From the NCBI GenBank assembly GCA_947044365.1, contig OX345646.1:995001-1059000 (forward strand): a DNA stretch of 64,000 nucleotides, written 5' to 3'. A program made the translations under genes and the position numbers. The notes beneath the pieces are model-generated. The model did no database searches, was not told the DNA's origin, and saw nothing but the letters and a program-made list of their open reading frames with translations. This document shows positions 36,699 to 50,129 of this stretch, piece by piece. The stretch comes from Petrosia ficiformis. Taxonomy: Eukaryota; Porifera; Demospongiae; Haplosclerida; Petrosiidae. Numbering within the stretch: the first letter of the stretch is position 1; every line of letters starts with the position of its first letter.

Positions 36699-39086
36699 CT
36701 ATTCATGTGTACTAGTTCTCAATGGACGTTTATTGATGTTTTCCTCAGCAGGCGTCACACTACCAGAAGAGGGACTACTGCCAATAGAACCCTCCATATA
36801 TTCATCATTACTATTAGACCTAATAGCACCAGGTCTCTCTCCATTATCAAGTTGTAAAATTTGGTCACCTTTAGCCAAAGTCTGGGGGTGTCTTTTTCGT
36901 AAAATAGAGCTTTGTTGTACATCACTCGTATCATCTTTGTTCTTAGTACCACCATTTTGAAAGCTGGATGTGGTTATAGTTTCACATTCATCAGTAGTTT
37001 CAGTATCATCTTCCCTTGAGGTTACATTATCTTTTTTACTACCTTCTACGATAGTTTTATTTATTTCTTCCTTTTTACTGTCAACTGTACTTCTTTTGAC
37101 ATCTGTCTGGTCCAACTCTTTGTGAAAAATGGATGATACAGGGGACTTAACATCGTCAATAACTCTTTCTGTTAAATCAGGATCAGTTAGAGTTTCTGGT
37201 TGTTCTGAAGGGATCAAGGAATCCGGAGGAGGTTTATATACCTTTGTTTCATTTTGGTCAAGAGGATTAACTTGAGGACCAGTGGTAGTGTTGGGTGCTT
37301 CTAACGGTTGATCTTTCAAATGATTTTGAGATATCTTTTCTTCTGCCTTTTTATTTTTTTCAAGTGGTTTAATGACATCAAAAAACCTTTGCCCTATAGT
37401 TCCAATAACTATTTCAGATTTTTCAGGATAATATGTCATTTCATTTGTCACTCCTGATACCAGTTCAGCTTTTTCTAATGGACTGTATCCTACAACTCCA
37501 ATAAAATCATTACTCAACTTCTTCTGGTCCTCTTCGGGATGATCTAATAACGGAAATATAGAAACGTTCATGATTTGAAAAGACAGAAGCCCAAGCCACA
37601 TTACTCTTATTAACATGAAGAATTGAACAAAAAGAAAAAATGCAATTTCTTCAAATGCTGCACCTTCTTGGTTGGTCCATATTAGAGTCAACCAAAGGAG
37701 AATCCTTTGAATATAATGGAATATCTGCCACGGGACAAGCTGTATAACATGTTCTTTGGTCTCTAGAGATGTGTACGTTATCCATGAAGAAGTTACCGGA
37801 TGAACTATAACAAAGAATGTACCTATAGAACAGAATGGAGTAATTATAATAATGGAGTGTTTATCAACTTTAACTGGTGTTGTTTAGTTAATAGTTAGTT
37901 TAAAATCTGTTCATATACATGATGACCTCAAAATTGGGCTGTGACGAGTTTATATGTAATGTATTCATATTATATTGTATAGTTTAATATCATAAGGTTA
38001 ATATATGATTATACTGTAACTCAATAACTTATATGTACTATAGTGTATAGTTTAATATCATAAAGGTTAATACATCATTATACTGTAACAATATATCATG
38101 TTATCACGATATATACCGAAATATTGATATATCGCCCAGCTCTAAGCAATGGATTTACACACAAAAAATAATGGGGAGGATAATTATGTCAAAATGATGC
38201 GAAAAAGATTTGTTGGTCATTCCAATGATGATCTTTTAATACTTTTTTAGTTTAGTAAAGTGTTACCGTATATACATGTATAATTAATTACACAGATCAG
38301 CTCCTGTTTAATTATGAGAATCTCCAACAATCTTTTTTCCTGCACCATTTTCATATACTCATCCTTCCTGTTCTTTTTTGTGCAAGTTAAATTTCAATCT
38401 ATTGCTTCATTATTGAGTAACAGTATAATCATGTATTAACCTTATGACATTAAACTATACACTATAGTACATATAAGTTATTGAGTTACAGTATAATCGT
38501 GTATTAACCTTATGACATTACACTATACACTATAGTACATATACAGTCATTACATCATAATTTTGAGTTTATCGAGATTGTGAAGAAACAGTATTATGAA
38601 ACTCACATGCCAGGACTTGTTGTATCAATCTGCTGATCCACAGTGTATAGTATAGATATAGTACAGGAAATCCAATATCTTTGACTTTAGAATGCCATTC
38701 GAACATATCATGTCCCAATTGATAAACAGCAATGACTGCAAAAGTTCCATAAACTCCAGATAGAAGCAGAGATAACCAGCCAATTTCTTTTTGCCAAACA
38801 TATGTTAATGTTTTGTAGTTACCGAGGAATGTGTTACAATAAAGATATATACAAGTGATTGAACTGTACAGGACACATAGCCATATGATTGTAGTGACAG
38901 CATTATTGATTTCTGCTTCTTTCAATAATTCAAACATTTCGTAACGTATCAGAGATGAGACCAGACCAGTTATTGCAATGAAGAATATTATAATGTTTTG
39001 TATTGTATTGCGATGTGTTAACATTTTCTTAAGAACTGCTAACCCTCGTTCAAATGGATGTTCACCTAACTCTTTCTTAAATGGTA
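36699..39086 (-). CDS. Gene A: multipass membrane protein with long cytoplasmic-type tail (5' end unclear)
   Basis: Two exons, 38607..39086 and 36699..37822, join in phase 1 and end at a stop at 36699. The first begins IPFKKELGEHPFERGLAVLKKMLTHR-like sequence and has hydrophobic segments around IIIFFIAITGLVSSLI, TTIIWLCVLYSSITCIYLY and WLSLLLSGVYGTFAVIAVY; the second opens FFVIVHPVTSSW, adds more hydrophobic stretches (FFLFVQFFMLIRVMWLGLL) and ends in a tail of about 270 residues rich in S, T, E, K and P. I count roughly five to six membrane passes in all. Genes C and D have a short linker exon upstream of this module; none is visible here, so the gene may start internally (ATG at 39024) or be a partial duplicate. 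From about 36636 to 39042 it is nearly identical to gene D, introns included. The family is not one I recognise. Confidence 0.6.
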
Positions 39087-40306
39087 CTAGTCAAAAAATG
39101 AATAAAATGGGAGATTAAGTAATTTGCTAATTTTTCAAAATCTTACTGTAACAATTATGAAGTGGACATACTACATTTATTTTCTTTGCTAAAATTCTAA
39201 TGTGATTCAAACAAAGATAGATTATTTGCCATTTGTACAGAGAATATTTATACTGGCCACGACTCATTTGTGTCAAATTCTTTGCTGTTTTGTTTTCGTT
39301 TTAAACAAAAAATTATAATAATAAGAAGCTCCGAGCTCTGGAGAAATACCCACCCTCAGTGGGCCTGATAAAGCTATACATAATAATAACAATAACTGAA
39401 CTATCAACAGCACATTTTCAATTTTGCATTTAATTATTGTACCTTTAGTAACTGCCAGACTAAAGATAATGGTAGGGCTATAAACGCATGAATACAACTC
39501 ATTAATTATTCATAAGACCAAGGAGTGTGGTTATGACAACTTCAATCATTCTTGCTCACATTAAACTCATTACCTCTTTTTCTTGGCCTCAAAAAAACTT
39601 TATAAACATACGAACTCCAGCTATGTAACTAGACCAAGGTATGTATGTAGTAATCTATTTTAAAACTATACATGTATAACAAAGTCAAGTTTCACATTCG
39701 TTTATAGTCTAATGCTCAGGTGCAAGCCTGGCCTTGGCCTTATATAGATATGGCACAGAATTAACCATTAGTATAATACGTATTAGGAATAATGAAGTAT
39801 ATGGAAATGCAAAACAAATATCATTATACACCAACCTACCATTTGTGTATATATATGTATTGTTAGTTGTGAATTACATTGACGAACAGAGTGTGACTGT
39901 ATAGCAAGTCTGATATATACAGTCACACTCCTCACAGAACACTGTGCTCATCAAATTATGTATAATAGACTTTACAATCTATAATATGGTCATTTTGCAA
40001 CGACTACTGAAAGACACTCTTTGATTATCATCATTAAAGTCAAAGGATGTCACTTAATGTACATTTGTATACTTATTCCATCATAAATAGTTATATGTAT
40101 TTAATGTGTACTGGTTCAACATTACAAAGGTCATTCCTGTGCACCTTGACCTCAGAAAATGTTTATAATAACTTTAGTTTGGAATGATAAAATTATTTTC
40201 CCCATTCTTTTTTGTGTATATCAAGGTTCAATCCATTTCTTCATTATGAAGTTATAGTATAATCATGTATTAACCTTATGACATTAATATATTACAAATA
40301 AAGTCA
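39087..40306. other. Region between gene A and gene B without visible gene
   Basis: No convincing exon on either strand. I searched specifically for the FF...P linker exon that precedes the membrane module in genes B, C and D and did not find one. A short minus-strand open frame at 39273..39497 has no support. Confidence 0.4.
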
Positions 40307-41162
40307 TCACATCCTATTTCTGAGGTCATCGTGAAAGTGAACAGACCTTACATAACTACATAAACAATTGTTAATACCTTTCAGATAGATTAAACCAGCA
40401 TTTGTCTCATAATGAGGTTGTTGATATGCAACTTCAGTACTTGTGACTTGTGTTTGCACTATATCATCTGTTGTTCGGTCAAGAATCATTGAAAGTGGCT
40501 CTAATATTTTCAAATGTTGACAAAGATGGCATGTCCACAGTCCCCCATTACTCTGGTTACCTTTTGACTTATGGTAAATTGATGTTGCATATGCGACAAG
40601 ACAATCTTGAGGATATTTGAGGTTAAAAACTTTCTTTGTACCTTGAAAATTTAAATCAGGTTTGTAATTCAAACAGCAATCAAAAAAGAAAAGATTGTAC
40701 GATTTTTTTAATGTTTCTTGAAGAAGCGCTTATCTTGAATTTTAGCTGCAGATTCACACGTTAGCGGAGAAATAATATCATCTTTAATATATAATACACT
40801 TTTTGTGCCACCAAAATCCTGTTGTGATGGAATGACATATTTTCGACCTAATTCATCGATACCTCCATGTGCAGCATAATAAAAATGCTATGAACTTGTA
40901 ACCCAAAGGATAATTGCAGCAACTTCAATCAGGTAAACTAAGTTTGTACATGAGATATTTTCACAACGATAAGCTGCAAAGTTTAATTCATCACAAAAAG
41001 TCTTGTATACTTTGTTAGCATCTTCATCAGTCCCACCTGGTCTACCAAACTCACCAACAAACAAAATATCAACAATAAAGATAATTCCTTGAGCATCTGG
41101 TTTGCACTGACATATGGTGCATATATTTCTTTCTGCTATCTTTATGGGGTCATCAGGACAAC
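40307..41162 (-). pseudogene. Decayed C14 caspase-like exon at the 3' end of gene B
   Basis: This is a clear paralog of gene E exon 2, with the same phase-1 acceptor (acttag, exon start 41162). Shared blocks include CKPDAQGIIF, GGTDEDANK, FCDELNFAAY, YIKDDIIS, CLVAYATS and TNAGLIYLKGINN. It is broken: relative to gene E it has lost about 10 bases before the His motif, gained one base just before FYYA, carries an in-frame TAA after the FFKKH block and lost one base before DCC. The His motif reads FYYAAHGG rather than FYYAGHGG. An uninterrupted frame resumes only at 40672. The upstream CARD and coiled-coil exons stay open in phase, so the transcript could still encode a protein that ends soon after the coiled coil. 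A sequencing error could explain one lesion but hardly all. Confidence 0.8.
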
Positions 41163-42157
41163 CTAAGTGAAATAACAGTATAGATTATGAAATGCAAATA
41201 AAAGTACTTCAGTGAGTACTTCACAACATAGTCTAGCGCGGCCAATGTATTGGAAAAGGAAAAAATGTTTGGGGAAACTGAAGTTGACAAACAAGAATCT
41301 AATAATTGAATTTATGTCAGTACCAAATTTTAATTCTGTGCATGCAATTTTTATATAATATCTTTACAATTTGAAAATGTTCAGGATTCTACATTACTTT
41401 TTTGGTTAGAAGATCTTCTAAGAAAGCCACAGATACCAGAATGATTGTTCGTTATTGCAGAAATACAGCAAGGCGAGTGTTTGAAAGTTTACAGTTGCCA
41501 GTTACATTATTATTTACATTTAGTGTTTGAAAGTCACATGACTAAATGAATTTGATTGGCTGAACAGAAAATCCTTCAGAAGCTCATAAATTTTATTACA
41601 GTTTTCTCCGATGTTTCCTCCCTTTTGTGATACGTTGGCCATGTGAGACTATTCACAATAAGTCCTTTATTTAGCAGTGTTATATACGCTATTGCATGAA
41701 AACATTATTCTACTTTACCTTCACCATATTCATAATATATCCTTCCCATTCTGTTTAATTTGTGTGTCACATTTCAATCCCTTGCTTCATTATTGAGTTA
41801 CAATATAATCATGTATTAACCTTATGACATTAAATTATATATATATGTCATCACATCATAATTTTGTAGTCATGTGTGAATGTGAACTGGCTTAATTAGC
41901 AAACTATAATGTTGAAAGTGATTGCACAGTGTCTTCGTTTACTCATGCTCTACTACTCATCTGACATTCTCTACTTGTAACTCTCACAAGGTGGGTGCGG
42001 CCAGGGATGAGACGGCATTCATGTAAATATGATCATGTATTCACTGACCACACCCATGGCACTCCCTAATTAATTAATTGCGAATGGCTTGTCCCTCCAC
42101 TGGGGTTGCTACACCACTGAATAAAGGCATCACAAAACTTTTTATATACAAATTTAC

Positions 42158-44683
42158 CCATTTCCGGGTTTTCTTGTAGCTCTTTAACTTGTTTTCTCAG
42201 TTGTTCAATAATACTCTTCTGATCTTCTATAGCTCCTCCATTACGTAAGAGGTTCATTTCTGTTTGACGACCTAATCTTAGTGGAAATTTTAATGGTAAA
42301 TTCCCATTTTTACCGAAATACTTACTACCTCTTTCAATGCTTCAAACTACTAAGAAAAGATGAGCAATTGTCCTGAGAAGATGGATCACTGAAAGAAATT
42401 GGTTTCTAAATAACAGTCAATCTAGCCAATGAAATTCCTTCAACAAAATTAATATCTATGTGTTATCTCTGAATGTTGATGTTATCAGTACCATCCAGAA
42501 ACCCAAACTACAACAGACAGGAATGTGTCTCTTTCAGACTCCACCTCTTCATTCAATCATGTACCACAAAATGTTTTAGCATAAAGCCATAAAATATCAG
42601 CTGATTCCTTGTTCATCAACATTAGTTCAGCTTATCTGAGTTTCATAGTTCATATTCAAGTGTTAGTACAATACTACATACCAAAAAATACATTAACACT
42701 CGTTTAAATGTTTTAGTGTGCATTACACAAATCAAACAATTTTCTATATGGCAACTGCATAAAAATATGTTATATAATATTATAATTATGCATAATAATA
42801 GCAGCTATAATTACAACAAACGAAACAACTATATATAATAATTTTATTGTAACCCATAAGTGATCTTTAATTGGAACAGCCTGAGGTGCTTTAGTTTTTC
42901 CTGTTAATGGATTTTCAGTTTTCTCACTGTTTCATCTGTATAAAATATGTAAACTTGTAAATAAGCACATCTTATCAACACATACAAGTATACAAAGCTG
43001 TTATCATCAGTGGCGTAACTGAGTGTTTAGTGATGGCAGGGCCAACAAATTTGAGAGTGGTAAAGCAGGGTGTCTGGGAGGCACAGCCCCCTAGAAGCTG
43101 AAGGGTTTTTCAGAGTTAAAAAGACCAAAATGAAGGGAAATTTATGGGTGGGCCCGGCTTGTGGCTTTATTTCTGTTATATTACACTTATTATTATTTAG
43201 TATTGCATTCATCTGTAAATATGTACATATATGCGTATGATCCTACCAGTCCTATTATTCAATCCTCAAATTGGATTTCTTGTGTATCAATTCCCAGAAA
43301 TGTATAAAGTAATTACACATATTTAAACTATGAAAATGCTTACCTAACTCTCTTAACATAGTATCAGCTATCCTTGAAAGATTTGGATCATCTTGATTCT
43401 TTAAGACGTCACAAAATGAGATTAGGATTTTAGGATCTTTAAATGCTCCTAGAGCAATCAGAACTTGATCGACTAAAATACTGGCTTTATTTTGATGAGA
43501 AAGGTTTTGACTCAACACACGATCTTTAATAGCTTTAGATATTAGATCAGCTGCAAAGAGACCATTTGCCAGTATATCAGGTGTAGTTATAACATCAATT
43601 AACTGGACCATGTTTGACTTGAGAATATCATGTGGCGAAAGATCTAATCAAAAATATAAAACATGATAACTATATACAACTACTGAAATTTTTCAAATGC
43701 ACACATTTTCTACATCCACTTGAAAAATGTAATCTATCAACTGTCTCACCTTTCTCTATAGACTTTTCACTTTGTGGTTTCAAGTCCATTGACTTCTGAT
43801 TATCTATAGTGATATAGGTATAACTTATAGTGAACATATAATCGCAACAATGTCTTATTCCATCATTCCAAAAATACAGGTATATTACACCATACAATTA
43901 TTTTTGTGATATCACTTCATGTATAAACCACATCTTTGTACACATAACAATGCATGTGTATAATATTTATACACATCCATGTATACTATTTGCAGGTACA
44001 AACTTTGTCAAAGTTTTCACTACTTGTGCCAAGTTTGCAAATAAAAACCAAGCTCTAAGCTTAAGCTTACATCACACTCGTGATTAGTTTTCATTATATT
44101 AAGAAGTGTAAAGAATGCATATAAGAGTTACTGAGATAAGCAGCACGAAAAAAAAAAAACAGATCAAACAACTACAAAAAAAAACCCTCTAAGAAAACAA
44201 ATAAGTGTATAAGCACAAAGTAGGTTGTTAACCAGACACACAAGAATTAATACCCCTGAAGTAACTTCCTTAAATGTACAAACGCTTTGAGTCATAAAAT
44301 ATCTCATGTATACAGCAATGACTTCATAATTAAAGACCAAATGTAAATACAAAGTATATCTAAGATATACATACCTTTATTGATATTTCGACTAATACAT
44401 ATTTCCTTATGATCACATTTTACTCCAATCAATGGGACATTATAACGAAGGACTGCTACAGTATCTGGTCCTTTTTCTGCGCACACTTTCAATGAACAAT
44501 GAGGAGGAAAAGGAATCTTCTTCGAGCCAAATTTATCTGCATATTCCCTAGACAACTACAAGAAATAGCAAAATGAAATAATTAAAGTAAATGAATAACT
44601 CACAATAATAATAGTTGACCTATTGTACTAGGGCTAGGCTATAGATTATCCTATGGGCTGATGATGACGAATGAACTGCACCA

Positions 44684-44714
<31 letters not shown>

Positions 44715-46890
44715 GTGAACTGTGTAGTCCATTTTAATGTGCTTCTAGAGCTTTTACCCACTATTAATACTTGAAACATCGTTAAAATTGATAGGTACCA
44801 TTTTTCTAATAATTATGGTGGGTGAGTGTTCTTGAAATGTCTAATATACATGTATGATAGAATATACCTTGCAAGGGATTTGAAGAGGAACAATTTCCCA
44901 TCCTTTATTGGGTCTGCCCTGCTTTTTGTTCAAGTCTAGCTCAATGTAACCATCAGAATGAAAACGAAATATAACACATATATCCTTTTCAGCATGAGCA
45001 TGTTCACTGATCACGTACTAAAAAATTATGCATTACATATATTATATGATGTTTCATGTATTGTTTAGTTTAATAAACACTTGTTAAATAACTATTTTTA
45101 ATAGTGTTGTATTGTTTGTTTTTATCATGTAACATGAAATTCACCTTTTTTAAAGTTTCCAAGTCTTTACCAACAAAAAAATTCATCACCCAGCAGTTAG
45201 GTGTTGTCTCTGGTATATAATATACCTGACCAAAATATTCATTATCAGGAACGTTAACTATAAAATGTCATGAAAAAATTAATTATGAAGAGTTGTCAAA
45301 AAACATGAAATCAGTATGGACATACATGTACATGTACAGTAGGAAGAAAGAAAAGTTAAAAGACTATGAATATTAACCCTTAGAGCACTGAGCCTGTTTT
45401 TCAAAATTCTTCCCATTTCCAACACTGGCGACTCTATTGCATATAATTAGGCCACCGTTCACTTTCTCTACCCCAAACTTGGCTCCTTTTCCGACATGGA
45501 GTACTACTTCCACCAACTTGCTTACCGGGACTCGAAAGTCCCCAAACGCATCGTAGGATCAAATCAAATGCAGTGCTCTCCCTCTTTTGACTGGAACTGG
45601 GGCTAACAAAATGACCCCACTGCATGTTGGCACCAGCTACACCCACGATTTCAGGTTTCACAGCAAGGAAAATGCCTCAGCTACCCACCAGAGGGCGTGG
45701 GTGGGGTAAAAAAATGCTAAATTCATCGGCATTGAGGGGGCTGCGCCCCCTTCGAACCACCGCATTAACGGGGGACACCCCCCTTTAAAATTCCCCCCGT
45801 AGTCGTTATTTAGGCCAAAGGGCGGCCGAAAAAACATCAACTTTTTTAGCCACGTTCATCAGCTTGTGCTTGATACCAATTACAAGCATTTGGACAGCTT
45901 CGTGTAGCCAGGAACAGACGGCGAACCACGTAGGGGTGAAATGTCACATATATGTGACATCAGTGCTCTAAGGGTTGATGTCAGTTGGGACTTGTCATTT
46001 GTAATTCAGAAGTGTGCTAATTTGTTTAGTACATTATAGTTATAAATAATCATTACCTTCTTTATCATGTTGTAATGCTACATGTGCACCAGGAAACAAC
46101 CATCTTTTCAGAATAGCTATAAAGCTGAAACTATCACACATAATGAATCCATATCGATCATTTGTAGGAAATTCACCTCCTTCGATCATCTCAAACTTAT
46201 GTGGTGGTGTGAGAGGTGATTTAGCAAAGCTCAGATACTCAGCCTGTTGTTTGTGTTTCAATACAACACAATGTTGAACACTTAATTTAATTGGTTTTAA
46301 AAGTGTTTCAGAAACTGATATAGCATACACAGCACTGACAAGCTCTGTGTTTGATGGAAAGAGAAATTCACCACCAACAAGTGCTTTGATGGCTACTTGA
46401 CAAATAGAGGAAGATGGGATGGTTCCCTTTTCAACATGTATCCTTAAACCACACTCTTCCCAGTTGAATGAATGAGTTGTTTCTCCATTGATATGGAAGT
46501 GTCTCTCCCCTGCAACATGCACATCATCAAGATAATCTGTGTAATAATGTTATGACCAATAGTTATAATTTAATATGAACTTAATTAATCTTATTACTAA
46601 AAGCATGTATCTACATTATTATCCCTGCCATGTAGGAATGGTAAAGTAATTGTTTTGTGTGCCTGTTTGCAAAATTTGTGGAAAACTATGAATGGTAATG
46701 GCCTGGTTCGCCTACTCCGTTTTTACTTACTAAAGATAAATTTGACTGCTTTTACCTACTAATTATTTTTAAAATTTTATTTTTAATTCAGGCTAAAATG
46801 TTCTTTAAGAATAACAATATTGCAGCGCATCTTAGTGTGAGGCAACTAATCTGGGAGTGTAGTGAAATCTCAACCTTAGTTTGTATATAC

Positions 46891-46932
<42 letters not shown>

Positions 46933-49900
46933 ATTGTCACGCTTAGGAATGTAATAATTAAACGTATGATCACAGGCACGTTAATCAGTTGACTGCATGT
47001 ACCGTACTGCTCTAATGTAGAGATGAGTGAGGAACCTACGAATGAGGGACCTACAGCACGCCTTCATCGCTTTGATGTCTAGCTACACTGAGAAAAAGGA
47101 AGCAATGAGCAGGAGCTATAGAAGAGGGCAAGACAGAGGAGAAATTAAGAGGTAAAGAACAGAAACAACAGGATTTAGATGAGAGTGAACAAGAGGCAAG
47201 ACAATCCCATGTATGTTAGCATCATCGCAAGGATCACAAGATAACAAGTCACTAAATTCTCTCTTCTTTCCTGCCATTATAAATGTCAAAGACAAATATA
47301 TGTGCATGACTATAACCAGAACTTTGTTCAGATTTTGACCATTAACGACAAGAGACCCTATGGTTTGGCAAATTTATGCCCCTAGTCCCTATGGTTCATT
47401 GATCATGCCCACATTACACCCATTATAACATACCATATCTAATGGCTATAGTAATCTAACAGGTATGAATCTCCATGATTAGTTATATAAACCTGCCACT
47501 TTGAAAGTTTTGAAAATATATCACCCTTGGGTGATATATTTTCAAAACTTCTTCATTGGCAAGTTTATATAACGCATATAGACATCTAAACCATGATATA
47601 TATTACACAAACATATATACATAATTATATACATATATATAAATATATAACCTGGAGAGCATCATTGAAAAAATGAAGAGTTGGAGAGTGTAACTCCCAC
47701 ATAAATAACTAAACAGAACATGTGCTATTCCGTGATCAAGAATCTGTGTACTAAGACTGGAATTATACTACTACCCAGTATGAAGAGCATACAAGAAAAC
47801 TAGAAATCTAGTGTTATTGATGAAGATGCATGTGTATATTAGCAACCACTTTGGTATCACATTTTATCCATCCTGGTTTCTAATAATAAGTTTGATAATA
47901 TCTACCTACTATGTTTTGGTAAACAAGTTCAAAGAAATGTAAGTCACAATAGTTTATATCTAGAATATGTACATTCAAGTAATCACTAATTATAATTATT
48001 GTAGTATATGAACAGCATTGTTGACACTACTATCAACTTTACAATTATGATTTATAATTATTATTACATCAGGAGTCTCAAAAATTATAATGTGACTAAA
48101 CTCTGTATATTACATAAAATATCTATATAATTATAACATATATAATTTTTGATATATATAATTTATATAAGTAATTAATATTCAAAAATTGGTATCCCAT
48201 AACCTTGGTATTTATAAATATGGGGTGGAGGTGAGATGATAAGTAATAATTTACATTATTCATTAGTACAATCACTACCATGTATTTGTAATTGTATTTG
48301 ATAACCTGACCACACCCAAACAAAAAAGAACGCAATATTCATACCTTTTACTTGCACTTTATGTTTTGTTTCTTCTCCTGATTTTGTCTATATGTAAAAG
48401 AAAATGTATAATTAATTATAACCATTATTTCCAGGGTCAGACAACTAAGTGCTTTTGTCATACTCAGTTGAGGTTCAGGTCATCTATAAAAATACTCCTC
48501 AGAATTTTACATGCTAACCTACCAGGGCAGATCCAGGGGGTCCTGGAAGCTGGGGTACGTTTGCACATTTTGCAGCCCCTTTTCAATTTGTTAATGAGTT
48601 TCATAGCTACCTAAAGGCACACCTTTAAAATAATAAATATTATATAGAAGTTATCTAAATTAATATTGGAATTTTAATCACCATGAATCTCGTAGTAAAT
48701 ATGCTTGTCATTTGAACAATTATGCAATATATATGTAATTAAGAAATTCCAGTGGTTAAGTTAATTAATGGGTGTGGTGTGTAGAAATGCATGTGTATAA
48801 GGATTAAGAAGCAACATGAATAGAAATGGAATATATATCCAATACTAATAATATTGGCCAAATAATTACCAATTGATTATCAGTACTTCACTAGTGTAAA
48901 TGCATCCTAGGACCCCAACCAGATCCATCCCTACAAAATATTATATAGAAGTTATCTAAATTAAGGTAGAGCAGTACTGCTGTAATAGTGGTGACAATAT
49001 CTTTGTACAGACAATCTTTCAGATTACTTGTATGTCATTTACTATTTCTTATATTATTTGGTTGACTGGATCAGTGTTGCACCAGAGATTTTATTATAAC
49101 AAAGAAATGAAACTGCCCACAACGTTTTGGCCTTGAGGCCTTCTTCAGTTACTATTTCTACTATTTCCACTATTTGATGCAATTGGGTACTATGACTCAA
49201 ATATTAAAGGCTTAAACACTCAACAGCTAATTAGTGTTGTACCTATACTGGTATAGGTAAATGTAGAGGTGCCTATACCAAGGTGTAGGTAAATATAGGT
49301 ATAGGCAAGTAGTATAGGGCAGATACAGATACTTCACAGACCAAGTTTTGAAACTTTACAGTACTATTATACTGTAGGAAAAGATTGATACAACAGTCAG
49401 AATCATACTTTTTGAGCTATTTCCGTCTTTTCTAGTAGTTTGTGAGTTTCATTTCCAACAGAAATGGCTATATAGAGCAGTGCTAAAAATTATTGATGCA
49501 CATGAACATACATGTACATGTATACTAGAAAAAGAAGTGAACACAGGTATAGGTATAGGTATAGGCAGTTTTAGCTGCCTATAATATCTGTATCTGAATT
49601 ATAGGTAAAACCTAGTATAGGCGCAACACTACAGCTAATATAATTTGGTATCCAGGAATATGTAATTTCTCTGTCAAAAATGGTGGTTGGATTTCAGACA
49701 CAAGAATCTTCTCAGCAATATTGAATAATAGGTACTGTTTATGAACACAACACTTTGTGAATTCATTCATCTATTATTACTAACTTACAGGGGTGTGGAA
49801 ACAGATGGTGATGTAAGTGACTTAGTGAGAATACAGTGTATGTGTGTATACCTTTTCTGATCCTCTGCTAACTATAGGTTGTAGGGTAATTGTAGGTCGA

Positions 49901-49970
49901 CCATGTCTTTTGTTGGTAGGAGTTTGTGAAACTTTTTCAACTTCTTTGGAAGTTAGTTTTCGTTCTTCTT
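42158..49970 (-). CDS. Gene B, cytoplasmic part: ZU5, CARD-like and coiled-coil exons
   Basis: Nine exons connect in frame: 49852..49970, 48345..48387, 46057..46536, 45145..45257, 44868..45017, 44375..44555, 43750..43803, 43344..43643, 42158..42271. Exon 46057..46536 is a ZU5 domain (CGLRIHVEKGTIPSS, then LFPSNTELVSAVYAISVS and LLKPIKLSVQHC). The next three exons encode a beta-rich segment (PNCWVMNFFVGKDLETLKK; CVIFRFHSDGYIELDLN) that may be the region usually following ZU5 (UPA-like). Exon 43344..43643 is a helical death-fold, best read as CARD-like (LIDVITTPDILANGLF, ISFCDVLKNQDDPNLSRIA). The last exon is a coiled coil (EDQKSIIEQLRKQVKELQEN). The upstream exon 49852 needs one base from a previous exon, which the membrane module ending at 50976 could supply; downstream the frame leads into the broken caspase exon. 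ZU5 with death-fold modules is a known arrangement in animal immune and death adaptors. Confidence 0.75.
43005..43160. mobile_element. Probable DNA-transposon end (cagtggcgtaact)
   Basis: The phrase cagtggcgtaactgagtg, followed by cagggccaac and gggcccggc, resembles the conserved ends of widespread invertebrate transposons and is GC-rich against its background. No matching opposite end or target duplication was found. Confidence 0.3.
45375..45976. mobile_element. piggyBac-like MITE in gene B intron
   Basis: Perfect 16-bp inverted ends aacccttagagcactg (45375..45390) and cagtgctctaagggtt (45961..45976). With the left flank this reads TTAA|CCCTTAGAGCACTG, the piggyBac pattern; the right flank is TTGA, so one copy of the TTAA duplication has changed. 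The interior (602 bp in all) is GC-richer than its surroundings and holds no transposase. Confidence 0.75.
46895..46930. repeat. (TA)n microsatellite
   Basis: About 17 ta units in a gene B intron. The YIYIYI open frames on both strands are repeat products. Confidence 0.9.
47505..47550. other. Perfect 22-bp palindrome
   Basis: Arms aagttttgaaaatatatcac+cc (47505..47526) and its exact reverse complement (47529..47550) are separated by only tt. Weaker pairing continues outward (atataaacctgcca against tggcaagtttatat). It could extrude as a cruciform; it may be a foldback relic. Confidence 0.8.
49232..49631. mobile_element. hAT-like MITE with perfect 8-bp target duplication
   Basis: Inverted ends tagtgttgtacctatact and agtataggcgcaacacta pair at all but two positions. 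The flanks are an exact 8-bp duplication cagctaat (49224..49231 and 49632..49639). It is 400 bp long, without coding capacity, with internal tataggtataggta repeats. It lies in the intron between the first two cytoplasmic exons of gene B. An older relative is at 1211..1620. Confidence 0.85.
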
Positions 49971-50129
49971 CTGAAGGTAGCAGAGAATGGTAATATAATA
50001 TATATAATTATATTATTATAGATAGTGAATCATCTCGTTTGTTATTACAAACGATTTTATTTACACTATTGTATTTATATTTTCATCTATAGGCTTGTGG
50101 TCATTTTCTATAATGACTATTGAAAGTTT

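Noticed and set aside
36755..36955. Overlapping open frames inside the tail of genes A and D
   Set aside because: They are shadows of the long minus-strand frame, and identical in both copies only because the whole tract is.
45434..45840. Open frames within the piggyBac-like element
   Set aside because: No transposase motif is visible; the GC-rich interior simply has fewer stops.
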